Source: Vibrio sp. 14G-20 (lineage in GTDB: Bacteria > Pseudomonadota > Gammaproteobacteria > Enterobacterales > Vibrionaceae). Taken from it: DNA of 64,000 nucleotides. This document shows, in pieces, positions 32,219-40,443 of this stretch (positions within the stretch are counted from its first letter, which is position 1; each line of letters begins with the position of its first letter). Below the pieces are notes generated by a model. It made no database searches and was not told the DNA's origin. It saw only the letters and a list, made by a program, of their open reading frames with translations. The translations under genes and the position numbers were made by a program. The stretch spans positions 81,140-145,139 of the forward strand of contig NZ_JAPHPW010000014.1 of assembly GCF_026241515.1 (NCBI RefSeq), written 5' to 3'.

Positions 32219-33461
32219 GAAACAAAAAATGCTAGTTAAAGCATTAGGATTCACTCTGGCCCTCACCCCATTAATCAGCTTCGCTGCAGTGGAAAACGTA
32301 ACCTATTTTGGTTATGCGAAATGGGGCAACATCTACACCGACAATGACCAACATAACGATGGCAAAGGAGAACGCAACGACGTTATTCGAGCAGGTCAAG
32401 GTTACGGTAACTACCGTTTAGGTAATGAACTGAACTGGTGGGAAGCGGGTGTGAAAGCAGATGTATGGCGTGACAATGACGCTTATTTTGATACCACGAT
32501 TTATCTAGGCAGCGGTGATAGCTGGGGAGACGTCAGTACGATCCAACTTTGGTCAGCAGGCCATGGCCTTATAGATGGACAACCTAACGCGAAAGTATGG
32601 GCCGGAGAACGTTTTTATCGGCGCCATGAAGTCCACATGATTGATGTTAAGTACTGGGATACATCCAGTACGGGTTTAGGTATTGAAGATTGGGATCTAG
32701 GGTTTGCGGATGCACATTTGGCCTGGATGGCGCCAAACTCGTCAAGTGACGATGGGCGTAGTCTTCACAATATTGATGCTCGCTTAAGCGGTATTGAATT
32801 GAGTGACACAGCGGATCTTACTCTTGGTTTGAACTACGTAACCACGCAAAACTCGAGCTACGACGATAAAGACATTACTACTTCTGGCGCAATGCTCTCT
32901 GCTCTTTACCGTCAAGCTTGGAACTACGGCTCAAACACCTTGGCCTTCCAATATGGTACTGATGCCTTAGCTGGCGGATTAATGAGTGCTGAAGGTGGTT
33001 CAGACAAAAAGTACAGCACTGGCGTCGAACATGATGGCTACAGCTGGCGTCTATTTAACCATGGTGACTTAAATATCAGTGAAGATGTTCAAGTCATGTA
33101 CTCCATCGCTTATCAAGATAACAACCTAGATAACAACGATGGTGAGAAATGGTTCAGTGTCGGTGCTCGTCCTCAATATGCTTGGACAGATTATATGTCG
33201 ACAGCACTTGAAGTCGGTTACGAAACGGTAGAAGCACAAAACGGCTCAGGCACAAATGATATGTACAAAGTGACTGTCGCTCAAATGTTCCAAGCTGGCA
33301 AAGGCGTATGGGCTCGCCCATCTATCCGTATCTTTGCAACTTACTCTGAATCCAGTAACGAATGGGATCGTGGTAACGAGGCTTATGGAACGGCAACAAG
33401 CATCAACGCCGAGACTGTTGACGAGATTACCTTTGGTTTCAACGTAGAAACTTGGTGGTAA
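32217..33461 (+). CDS. Maltoporin-like outer-membrane sugar channel (LamB family)
   Basis: Trimeric beta-barrel porin for sugar entry. The 414-residue precursor starts with a signal peptide (MKQKMLVKALGFTLALTPLISFA, about 23 residues) and then VTYFGYAKWGNIYTD, as in the LamB N-terminus. Alternating aromatic strands follow (GNELNWWEAGVKADVW, RFYRRHEVHMIDVKYWDTS), and it ends in NVETWW, like E. coli LamB. By context it should pass galactosides instead of maltodextrins. GGAGA is the SD. A MalM-like lipoprotein gene follows 107 bases later. Confidence 0.88.
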   Translation: MKQKMLVKALGFTLALTPLISFAAVENVTYFGYAKWGNIYTDNDQHNDGKGERNDVIRAGQGYGNYRLGNELNWWEAGVKADVWRDNDAYFDTTIYLGSGDSWGDVSTIQLWSAGHGLIDGQPNAKVWAGERFYRRHEVHMIDVKYWDTSSTGLGIEDWDLGFADAHLAWMAPNSSSDDGRSLHNIDARLSGIELSDTADLTLGLNYVTTQNSSYDDKDITTSGAMLSALYRQAWNYGSNTLAFQYGTDALAGGLMSAEGGSDKKYSTGVEHDGYSWRLFNHGDLNISEDVQVMYSIAYQDNNLDNNDGEKWFSVGARPQYAWTDYMSTALEVGYETVEAQNGSGTNDMYKVTVAQMFQAGKGVWARPSIRIFATYSESSNEWDRGNEAYGTATSINAETVDEITFGFNVETWW

Positions 33462-33568
33462 ACCACAACACCCGAGCGTCTGTTCAATCAACGAATTGAC
33501 GCTCAACACTGGAATAGCAATTTAACGGGGAAAGCCGATGTTTTCCCCTTTACTAAGGTAGCAATCAG

Positions 33569-34471
33569 ATGAAATTAAAATCATTGGTGATCATTGTCGC
33601 GGCACTCACCGTTAGCGCATGCAGCGGAATACCTGAAAAGGAACTTAAGACTGATTTCAATGACAGTGCATGCTGTTCTCAGCTAAGTGCGCTGCCAATG
33701 ACGCAATTGTCTGTTCCATTCCACCAACAAGTGATTATGGACGGTCATTTACCGACCCTTTCCTCTTCATTGTTAAATGACAATACACAAGCGGATAGCC
33801 AACGCTTTCCGACCATCGCGTACCAAATCAGTGACACGACAGAATCGCTGTCCTTACTCATTCGTTCATACATTAAAAATGATGCGCTTTTCGCTCCGTC
33901 TATTTATATCTTCGATAAACAATGGCGACTGCTTGGTCAGTACAGCACTAACGATTTCACTTACTACCCGACAGCGATGCAAGGGTTAGAAAGAATTGAA
34001 GCATCAATTGCACTCGAACCTCAACGAGACAACGCGCAATTTATTGTGGTCAGCGCCGATAGCACTATGTTAGATAGCGCCATCAATCGAATTCACCCTG
34101 AAGATCTGTATTCAGAATCTCAGCAGATTATTGGCAATAAGCAACTACCGCTGACTGCGACGTTGAGCAGCGTAGGTGTCATTGATGTTACGGCGAGAAA
34201 ATCAACAAACAGTACGGTTTTGACCCTATTGGCTGAGCTTGGCGTTTCATCCAACAATGAACCCGAAACCTTAGGTTCAAAGCAAATCTCTCAACCATCA
34301 ATTCAGACAGTTGAAACCAATCAAAAGGCGCAATGGTTGAATATCCAAAAGGACATTGACCAAGCCCTAAACAACAACGACATCAAACAAGCCGCATTTA
34401 TTGCTAATCAAGCGGCCGAACAGGGCATGCCCGAAGCAAAAGATTATTTATTAAAACAGCTCTCTGAATAG
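33569..34471 (+). CDS. MalM-like periplasmic lipoprotein
   Basis: A 300-residue protein with a lipoprotein signal (lipobox VSAC, Cys18). The middle part (about 90-200) resembles the MalM maltose-operon periplasmic protein: YQISDTTESLSLLIRSYI, SIYIFDKQWRLLGQYS, RNAQFIVV-like DNAQFIVVSAD. The last ~50 residues (QWLNIQKDIDQALNNNDIKQAAFIANQAAEQG) look like a short helical repeat. MalM's exact role is unclear even in E. coli. Adjacent to the LamB-like porin, as malM is to lamB. Confidence 0.75.
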   Translation: MKLKSLVIIVAALTVSACSGIPEKELKTDFNDSACCSQLSALPMTQLSVPFHQQVIMDGHLPTLSSSLLNDNTQADSQRFPTIAYQISDTTESLSLLIRSYIKNDALFAPSIYIFDKQWRLLGQYSTNDFTYYPTAMQGLERIEASIALEPQRDNAQFIVVSADSTMLDSAINRIHPEDLYSESQQIIGNKQLPLTATLSSVGVIDVTARKSTNSTVLTLLAELGVSSNNEPETLGSKQISQPSIQTVETNQKAQWLNIQKDIDQALNNNDIKQAAFIANQAAEQGMPEAKDYLLKQLSE

Positions 34472-34604
34472 CTGAATAAGCCAACAGAACAATACGCAGA
34501 ACAATACGCAAAACCAACGATTTGATAACGGTCATCACGGTTTAAAAATCCGATGACTTAATAGAATGATTACCAATATTGAACACTTTAAGAGTAGGAA
34601 TACC

Positions 34605-37600
34605 ATGAAGGCATTTTCAAACATCATCCAAAGACGCGATTGGGAAAACCCACAGTCTGTGAATATCCACTGCCTTAATGCGCACAGCCCATTATCAAGC
34701 TACCGCAACCTTAAGCACGCTCGAGACGGCATTGAGTCACAACGTAAATCTCTTAATGGACAATGGAAGTTCAAATACCTTGATGCACCTGAACAAGTTG
34801 ACGGTGAATTTATCGAAACAAGTTTCAATGACTCACAATGGGACGAGATTACCGTACCATCGAACTGGCAAATGCAAGGCTACGATAAACCTATCTACGC
34901 CAACGTAAAATACCCATTTGAAGTGAACCCACCGTTTGTACCGGCAGAAAACCCAACCGGTTGTTACCGCACTCAAATTACGTTGACTAAAAATGACCTA
35001 AAGAACACCCAACGTATTATCTTTGATGGCGTCAATTCCGCTTTTCATCTTTGGTGTAATGGCAATTGGGTTGGTTATAGCCAAGATAGCCGCTTACCTG
35101 CCGAGTTCGACTTAACTCAGTATCTAACTGTTGGCGACAATACGCTGTCTGTCATGGTGATACGTTGGTGTGATGGTAGCTATTTAGAAGACCAAGATAT
35201 GTGGTGGCTAAGCGGTATTTTCCGTGATGTGACCTTACTAGCCAAACCAAAGCAGTGCATTGAAGATGTGTTCGTTACGCCGGACTTAGACGCATGCTAT
35301 CGCGATGGTTCACTGTCTATTGTCACCAAAATTACGGCACCAGACACCTACCAAGTTCAGGTTCAACTGTTTGACGGTGAAAACGCGGTGACTGAACCGC
35401 TTATCGATCGCCCGCATAATCGACGAATTGACGAGCGTGGCACCTACGACGATGTGGTATTCCAAACTCTTCATGTTCGAGAACCGAAGAAATGGAGCGC
35501 AGAAGTTCCTAACCTTTACCGAATTGTCGTGTCATTGCTTGATAGGCAAGGTAACCACATAGAAAGTGAAGCTTATCAAGTTGGATTCCGTAAAGTCGAA
35601 ATGACAGACGGTCAGCTAAAGCTAAACGGCAAACCGCTATTGATTCGCGGCGTCAACCGTCATGAGCATCACCCAGAGTTGGGGCATGTGATGACAGAAG
35701 AAGACATGATCCGCGATATCTGTCTAATGAAGCAGTACAACTTCAATGCTGTGCGCACCGCGCACTACCCTAACCACCCACGATGGTACGAACTGTGTGA
35801 CGAATACGGTTTATACGTGTGTGATGAAGCGAACATCGAGACCCATGGCATGCAGCCTATGAGTCGCTTGTCTGCAGACCCACAATGGGCACACGCTTAT
35901 ATGAGTCGTTACACGCAAATGGTCATGCGTGATAAGAACCACCCTTCTATCATCATCTGGTCTTTGGGCAACGAGTCAGGGCACGGCAGCAGCCACAATG
36001 CGATGTATGCTTGGTCGAAACAGTACGATCCTTCTCGCCCGGTACAGTATGAAGGCGGTGGTTCAAATACCACAGCTACCGATATCATTGCGCCAATGTA
36101 CGCACGCGTTAACAGCACAATCGAAGACGATGCCGTTCCAAAATGGTCTATCAAGAAGTGGGTTTCTCTGCCTAACGAGCAACGCCCGCTTATTCTTTGT
36201 GAATACGCACACGCAATGGGCAACAGTTTAGGTAGCTTTAATGATTACTGGGATGCATTCCGAGAATACCCTCGCCTACAAGGCGGTTTCATCTGGGATT
36301 GGGTTGACCAAGGATTAAGTCAGTGGGATAAAAACGGTGAACACTTCTGGGCTTATGGTGGAGACTTTGGCGACATCATCAACGACCGTCAGTTCTGCAT
36401 CAACGGTTTGATCTTCCCAGATCGCAGCGTACACCCTACCTTGGAAGAGGCGAAATACTGCCAGAGAATGATCAATGTGACGTTAGCAGAGCAAACTGAA
36501 GATCAATGCCGCCTAACGGTAACCAATGAAAACCTGTTCCGAGCGACTGACAATGAAATCTTACGCTGGCAATTGCTCGAAAATGGCATCGTGATTCAAT
36601 CGGGGCAACAAGTCTTATCCGTTGCTGAAGATAGTAAACAAGAGCTGGTCATTAACCTCGCTTTCACACCAAAAGCACAAGCCGAATATCATCTCAACAC
36701 AGATATTACTCTGACTCATTCAACCAAGTGGGCAGAAGAAGGCCATGTTTGTGCAACGGAGCAGTTTGCTTTACGTAACCATGCTGGCTTGCAATTCCCT
36801 AGCACTGCAAATGCTTTGGCTCCTCAGTTAAATCAGCAAGACAATAAAGTGGTCGTGTCTAGCCTAGATGAAACACATCAATGGCAATGGAATACAGAGA
36901 GTGGATTGTTGACCCACTGGATCGTTGATGGACAACCGCAAGTTATCAAGGCACCTGTCGATAACTTCTATCGCGCACCACTTGATAACGATATTGGTAT
37001 TAGTGAGATAGACAACATCGACCCAAATGCATGGGCTTGTCGCTGGGAACTTGCAGGTATTGGTCAATGGGAGCGTCAGTGTACAAGTTGTGTCGTGCAA
37101 GCGCTCGCAGACTCAGTACAAGTGACGTCAGTATTCGCCTACCAATTTAATGGCCAAATCCAAGCGATTACAAAATGGCAATACACCTTAAATAACCTAG
37201 GTGAAATGAATATCGCGGTTGATGTCAACTTAGCCGATCACTTACCACCGATGCCGCGCATTGGTCTTGAGATGGAGCTGCCGTTACCACTCGAAACAGC
37301 CAATGAAACTCCAGTTTCGTGGCAGGGATTAGGTCCTTTTGAAAACTATCCAGACCGTTTGACTGCTGCTCGATTCGGTTTACACAAACAAACACTGGAT
37401 CAGATGCACACTCCGTATATATTCCCAACCGATAGCGGGTTACGTTGCGGAGCCAAAAACTTGAATGTTGGAAATATCGGGATCGAAGGCGATTTTTCAT
37501 TCAGTGTGAGTCAGTACAGCCAGCAACAATTAACGGATGCTAAGCATACCAATGACCTGACTCGTGAAGAGAAAATCTATGTACGCGTTGATCACCAACA

Positions 37601-37706
37601 TATGGGTGTTGGTGGTGATGACTCTTGGAGTCCAAGTGTTCACCAAGAGTTTCAACTCACCGACAATCAATATCGTTATCAGGTTACGCTAACAAGCGCA
37701 TCGTAA
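34605..37706 (+). CDS. lacZ: Beta-galactosidase, GH2
   Basis: Hydrolyses beta-galactosides such as lactose. From the ATG at 34605 (SD TAGGA) it has 1033 residues; the ATG 39 bases upstream has no SD. Domains run as in LacZ/EbgA: jelly-roll sugar-binding domain (RRDWENPQSVN, PSNWQMQGYDKPIYANVKYPF), Ig-like domain, the TIM barrel with acid/base Glu457 (SLGNESGHG) and nucleophile Glu533 (ILCEYAHAMGNSLG), a second Ig-like domain, and the beta-sandwich (DNFYRAPLDNDIG, GLGPFENYPDR). No signal peptide. No operator of the type found before the porin is visible directly upstream, so it probably belongs to the porin transcript. Confidence 0.95.
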   Translation: MKAFSNIIQRRDWENPQSVNIHCLNAHSPLSSYRNLKHARDGIESQRKSLNGQWKFKYLDAPEQVDGEFIETSFNDSQWDEITVPSNWQMQGYDKPIYANVKYPFEVNPPFVPAENPTGCYRTQITLTKNDLKNTQRIIFDGVNSAFHLWCNGNWVGYSQDSRLPAEFDLTQYLTVGDNTLSVMVIRWCDGSYLEDQDMWWLSGIFRDVTLLAKPKQCIEDVFVTPDLDACYRDGSLSIVTKITAPDTYQVQVQLFDGENAVTEPLIDRPHNRRIDERGTYDDVVFQTLHVREPKKWSAEVPNLYRIVVSLLDRQGNHIESEAYQVGFRKVEMTDGQLKLNGKPLLIRGVNRHEHHPELGHVMTEEDMIRDICLMKQYNFNAVRTAHYPNHPRWYELCDEYGLYVCDEANIETHGMQPMSRLSADPQWAHAYMSRYTQMVMRDKNHPSIIIWSLGNESGHGSSHNAMYAWSKQYDPSRPVQYEGGGSNTTATDIIAPMYARVNSTIEDDAVPKWSIKKWVSLPNEQRPLILCEYAHAMGNSLGSFNDYWDAFREYPRLQGGFIWDWVDQGLSQWDKNGEHFWAYGGDFGDIINDRQFCINGLIFPDRSVHPTLEEAKYCQRMINVTLAEQTEDQCRLTVTNENLFRATDNEILRWQLLENGIVIQSGQQVLSVAEDSKQELVINLAFTPKAQAEYHLNTDITLTHSTKWAEEGHVCATEQFALRNHAGLQFPSTANALAPQLNQQDNKVVVSSLDETHQWQWNTESGLLTHWIVDGQPQVIKAPVDNFYRAPLDNDIGISEIDNIDPNAWACRWELAGIGQWERQCTSCVVQALADSVQVTSVFAYQFNGQIQAITKWQYTLNNLGEMNIAVDVNLADHLPPMPRIGLEMELPLPLETANETPVSWQGLGPFENYPDRLTAARFGLHKQTLDQMHTPYIFPTDSGLRCGAKNLNVGNIGIEGDFSFSVSQYSQQQLTDAKHTNDLTREEKIYVRVDHQHMGVGGDDSWSPSVHQEFQLTDNQYRYQVTLTSAS

Positions 37707-37816
37707 GTAGATTCGGGCCAAGCGGTTTGCTTTGAAGCCACTTGGTACCCTATTACTGGTTACCTTTGATTACCTTACTTCACACGACTACAGTTCACAC
37801 GCCAATATGACTCAAA

Positions 37817-37848
37817 AGCCAAGCTCAAACCTAGAGCTTGGCTTTTTA
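37817..37848 (+). terminator. Terminator after the beta-galactosidase gene
   Basis: AGCCAAGCTC / GAGCTTGGCT is a perfect 10-bp stem with a 7-base loop and a five-T run. Confidence 0.9.
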
Positions 37849-37987
37849 TTTTCAAACTAATCAGCCAACCAAAAATAAACCATCAAACCTCGTCATATTT
37901 GATGTTTAGTATTTGAATTGCCTAACTATCCGTTGTTAAATGTCCAACCACCAGCACACAGCATTATATTCAGAATAAGAGAGCGGA

Positions 37988-38992
37988 ATGGCTACCATTA
38001 AAGATGTTGCGAAGGAAGCAGGCGTATCAATCGCGACCACCTCTCGAGTAATCAACAATGCACCTCACACCAGTGAAACCGCAATTGCGGCGGTAAAAGC
38101 CGCTATGGAAAAACTCGGCTATCGCCCAAATGCCAACGCCCGTGCATTGGTCAGCAAATCTTCAAACGCGATTGGTGTACTGGTTAATGATGTTTCTGCC
38201 CCGTTCTTCGGCTCAATGATCAAAGCCATTGATACCGTGGCAAGTGAACAAGAAAAACAGCTACTGATTGGCAGCGGCTACCATGATGCCACCAAAGAGC
38301 GTAATGCGATTAACCTGCTTATCAACAGCCGCTGCGAATCACTCGTGGTTCATAGCAAAGGCATTAGCGACGAAGAATTGGTTAAGCTAGCGAATGAAGT
38401 ACCCGGAATGGTACTGATCAATCGCATTGTTCCCGATATTGAAAACCGCTGTATTGCTCTCGACAACCGCCGCGGCTCTTACATCGCGACTGAGTATTTG
38501 ATTAAAAACGGCCACAAACACATTGGCTACATCTGCTCGAGTCACGATATTGAAGATGCTCACGACCGCTTAGGTGGCTATTTGGATGCATTGAAAGATC
38601 ACGGTATTGAATCGAACGATGAGTACATCGAATATGGTGAACCTGACGAGCTAGGCGGTGAGCAAGCCATGGTTAACTTAATGGCAAAAAACACAGATAT
38701 CACTGCAATTGCCACGTATAACGACTACATGGCAGCAGGCTGCTTGGCGTTATTACAAGAAAATGGCGTTCGTATTCCAGAAGATATGTCAGTTATTGGT
38801 TTTGATGACGGCCACATTGCTCGCTTTATTTACCCTAGATTGACGACCATTCGCTACCCAATTCAAGTCATGGCTAATCAAGCGGTTAAGCTCTCTCTGC
38901 AACTCGCAAGTGACGAGCCAAAAGAGCACCCGGAACATAAGTTATTTATGCCAATTTTGGTGCGCAGAGCCTCTGTTCGAAACATTAATTGA
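37988..38992 (+). CDS. LacI/GalR-family transcriptional repressor
   Basis: A 334-residue regulator with the family helix-turn-helix at the N-terminus (ATIKDVAKEAGVSIATTSRVI and a hinge ending RPNANARAL at about residue 57). A periplasmic-binding-protein-like sugar-sensing domain follows (NAIGVLVNDVSAPFFGSMI, TAIATYNDYMAAGCLALL, VIGFDD, RLTTIRYP). It is the obvious candidate to bind the three ATGRAAACGTTTYCAK operators in the island; the inducer is likely a galactoside or galactose. It has its own promoter region after the lacZ terminator, without an evident autoregulatory operator. Confidence 0.92.
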   Translation: MATIKDVAKEAGVSIATTSRVINNAPHTSETAIAAVKAAMEKLGYRPNANARALVSKSSNAIGVLVNDVSAPFFGSMIKAIDTVASEQEKQLLIGSGYHDATKERNAINLLINSRCESLVVHSKGISDEELVKLANEVPGMVLINRIVPDIENRCIALDNRRGSYIATEYLIKNGHKHIGYICSSHDIEDAHDRLGGYLDALKDHGIESNDEYIEYGEPDELGGEQAMVNLMAKNTDITAIATYNDYMAAGCLALLQENGVRIPEDMSVIGFDDGHIARFIYPRLTTIRYPIQVMANQAVKLSLQLASDEPKEHPEHKLFMPILVRRASVRNIN

Positions 38993-39142
38993 GAGAGCTC
39001 AGGTTCATAAAGACTAAGTCATTTCGTTCCTCGACACTTTTTACAACAAAGGAAATAGGATTGATTAGATGAGTTATCATTGAGTTAATCTTATTTTTCA
39101 TTCCCAGCAAATACCCACCTATACTTAACCTGATCCATCTTA

Positions 39143-39168
39143 ATCAAACGGTTACCCGTTGATTTTTT
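39143..39168 (+). terminator. Terminator after the LacI-family gene
   Basis: ATCAAACGG / CCGTTGAT pairs with one bulged A around a TTAC loop, followed by a six-T run. It closes the galactoside island before rsxA. Confidence 0.65.
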
Positions 39169-39261
39169 CACCAAGTGTCTAAATCCCTAGTGATCCTTGG
39201 TTGTTATTAGGTGAGCAAAGCAGGATAATATCGGGATCGGAATCTCAAGAATTAATCCATT

Positions 39262-39840
39262 ATGACCGAATACCTTTTGTTGTTGGTTGGCACCGTGCTG
39301 GTCAATAACTTTGTGCTAGTGAAGTTTTTAGGGCTATGTCCTTTCATGGGAGTCTCCAAGAAACTGGAGACTGCGATTGGCATGGGCCTCGCGACGACTT
39401 TCGTTCTGACGTTAGCGTCGGTATCTGCATACCTAGTAGAAACCTACATTCTTACCCCTCTGGGTATTGAATACCTGCGTACCATGAGCTTCATCTTGGT
39501 TATCGCGGTAGTTGTTCAATTTACGGAAATGGTCGTTCACAAAACCAGCCCAACGCTATATCGCCTATTAGGTATCTTCCTGCCTCTTATCACCACCAAC
39601 TGCGCGGTGTTAGGTGTGGCACTTTTGAACATCAATGAAAACCACAACTTCATTCAGTCGATCATCTATGGTTTCGGCGCAGCGGTGGGTTTCTCTCTTG
39701 TTCTGATCCTATTCGCTGCGATGCGTGAGCGTATTGCGGTTGCTGATGTTCCAATGCCATTCAAAGGCGCATCAATTGCGATGATCACAGCAGGCCTAAT
39801 GTCTCTGGCATTTATGGGCTTTACTGGGTTGGTGAAATAA
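39262..39840 (+). CDS. rsxA: Electron transport complex subunit RsxA/RnfA
   Basis: Integral membrane subunit of the Rnf (Rsx) complex, which couples ferredoxin:NAD+ electron transfer to ion movement and in E. coli also keeps SoxR reduced. The 192-residue protein has six transmembrane helices. NNFVLVKFLGLCPFMGVSKK and TTNCAVLGVALLN hold the conserved cysteines of the membrane [2Fe-2S] site shared with RsxE. First gene of rsxABCDGE, two bases before rsxB. Confidence 0.96.
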   Translation: MTEYLLLLVGTVLVNNFVLVKFLGLCPFMGVSKKLETAIGMGLATTFVLTLASVSAYLVETYILTPLGIEYLRTMSFILVIAVVVQFTEMVVHKTSPTLYRLLGIFLPLITTNCAVLGVALLNINENHNFIQSIIYGFGAAVGFSLVLILFAAMRERIAVADVPMPFKGASIAMITAGLMSLAFMGFTGLVK

Positions 39841-39842
39841 GC

Positions 39843-40436
39843 ATGAGTACCATTTTAATTGCGATCATTGCGCTAGCCGTTTTAGCCGCTGTTTTTGGCG
39901 CTATTTTGGGCTTTGCTTCTATCCGCTTTAAAGTAGAAGCCGATCCTATCGTCGATCAAATCGATACCATTTTACCGCAAACTCAATGTGGCCAATGTGG
40001 CTACCCAGGTTGTCGCCCATACGCAGAGGCGATTGCTAACGGAGACAAGATCAACAAATGTCCTCCTGGCGGCCAAGCAACCATTGAGAAGCTAGCAGAC
40101 TTAATGGGCGTAGAAGTTGAAGACTCCGCTCATGACTTAGATAACAAAGTAAAAACCGTTGCTTTCATTCATGAAGATATGTGTATCGGCTGTACCAAGT
40201 GTATTCAAGCCTGCCCTGTCGACGCCATTGTTGGTGGCACCAAGGCACTGCACACAGTAATTAAAGATGAATGTACAGGTTGTGATCTATGTGTCGCACC
40301 GTGCCCTACTGACTGTATTGAAATGATTCCAGTGGCAACGACGACTGAAAATTGGAAATGGCAGATGAACATCATTCCTGTTACTGATATCACTAACCAA
40401 GCGACTGATGCGGCTGCGTCAGAGCCTAAAGCATAG
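39843..40436 (+). CDS. rsxB: Electron transport complex subunit RsxB/RnfB
   Basis: Ferredoxin-like subunit with one N-terminal membrane anchor (residues 4-26). Next comes a 4Fe-4S module with CGQCGYPGC and a later CPPGG, then two classic [4Fe-4S] motifs CIGCTKCIQACP and CTGCDLCVAPCP. The 197-residue length is normal. It accepts electrons entering the Rnf complex. Confidence 0.96.
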   Translation: MSTILIAIIALAVLAAVFGAILGFASIRFKVEADPIVDQIDTILPQTQCGQCGYPGCRPYAEAIANGDKINKCPPGGQATIEKLADLMGVEVEDSAHDLDNKVKTVAFIHEDMCIGCTKCIQACPVDAIVGGTKALHTVIKDECTGCDLCVAPCPTDCIEMIPVATTTENWKWQMNIIPVTDITNQATDAAASEPKA

Positions 40437-40443
40437 GGTTAGT

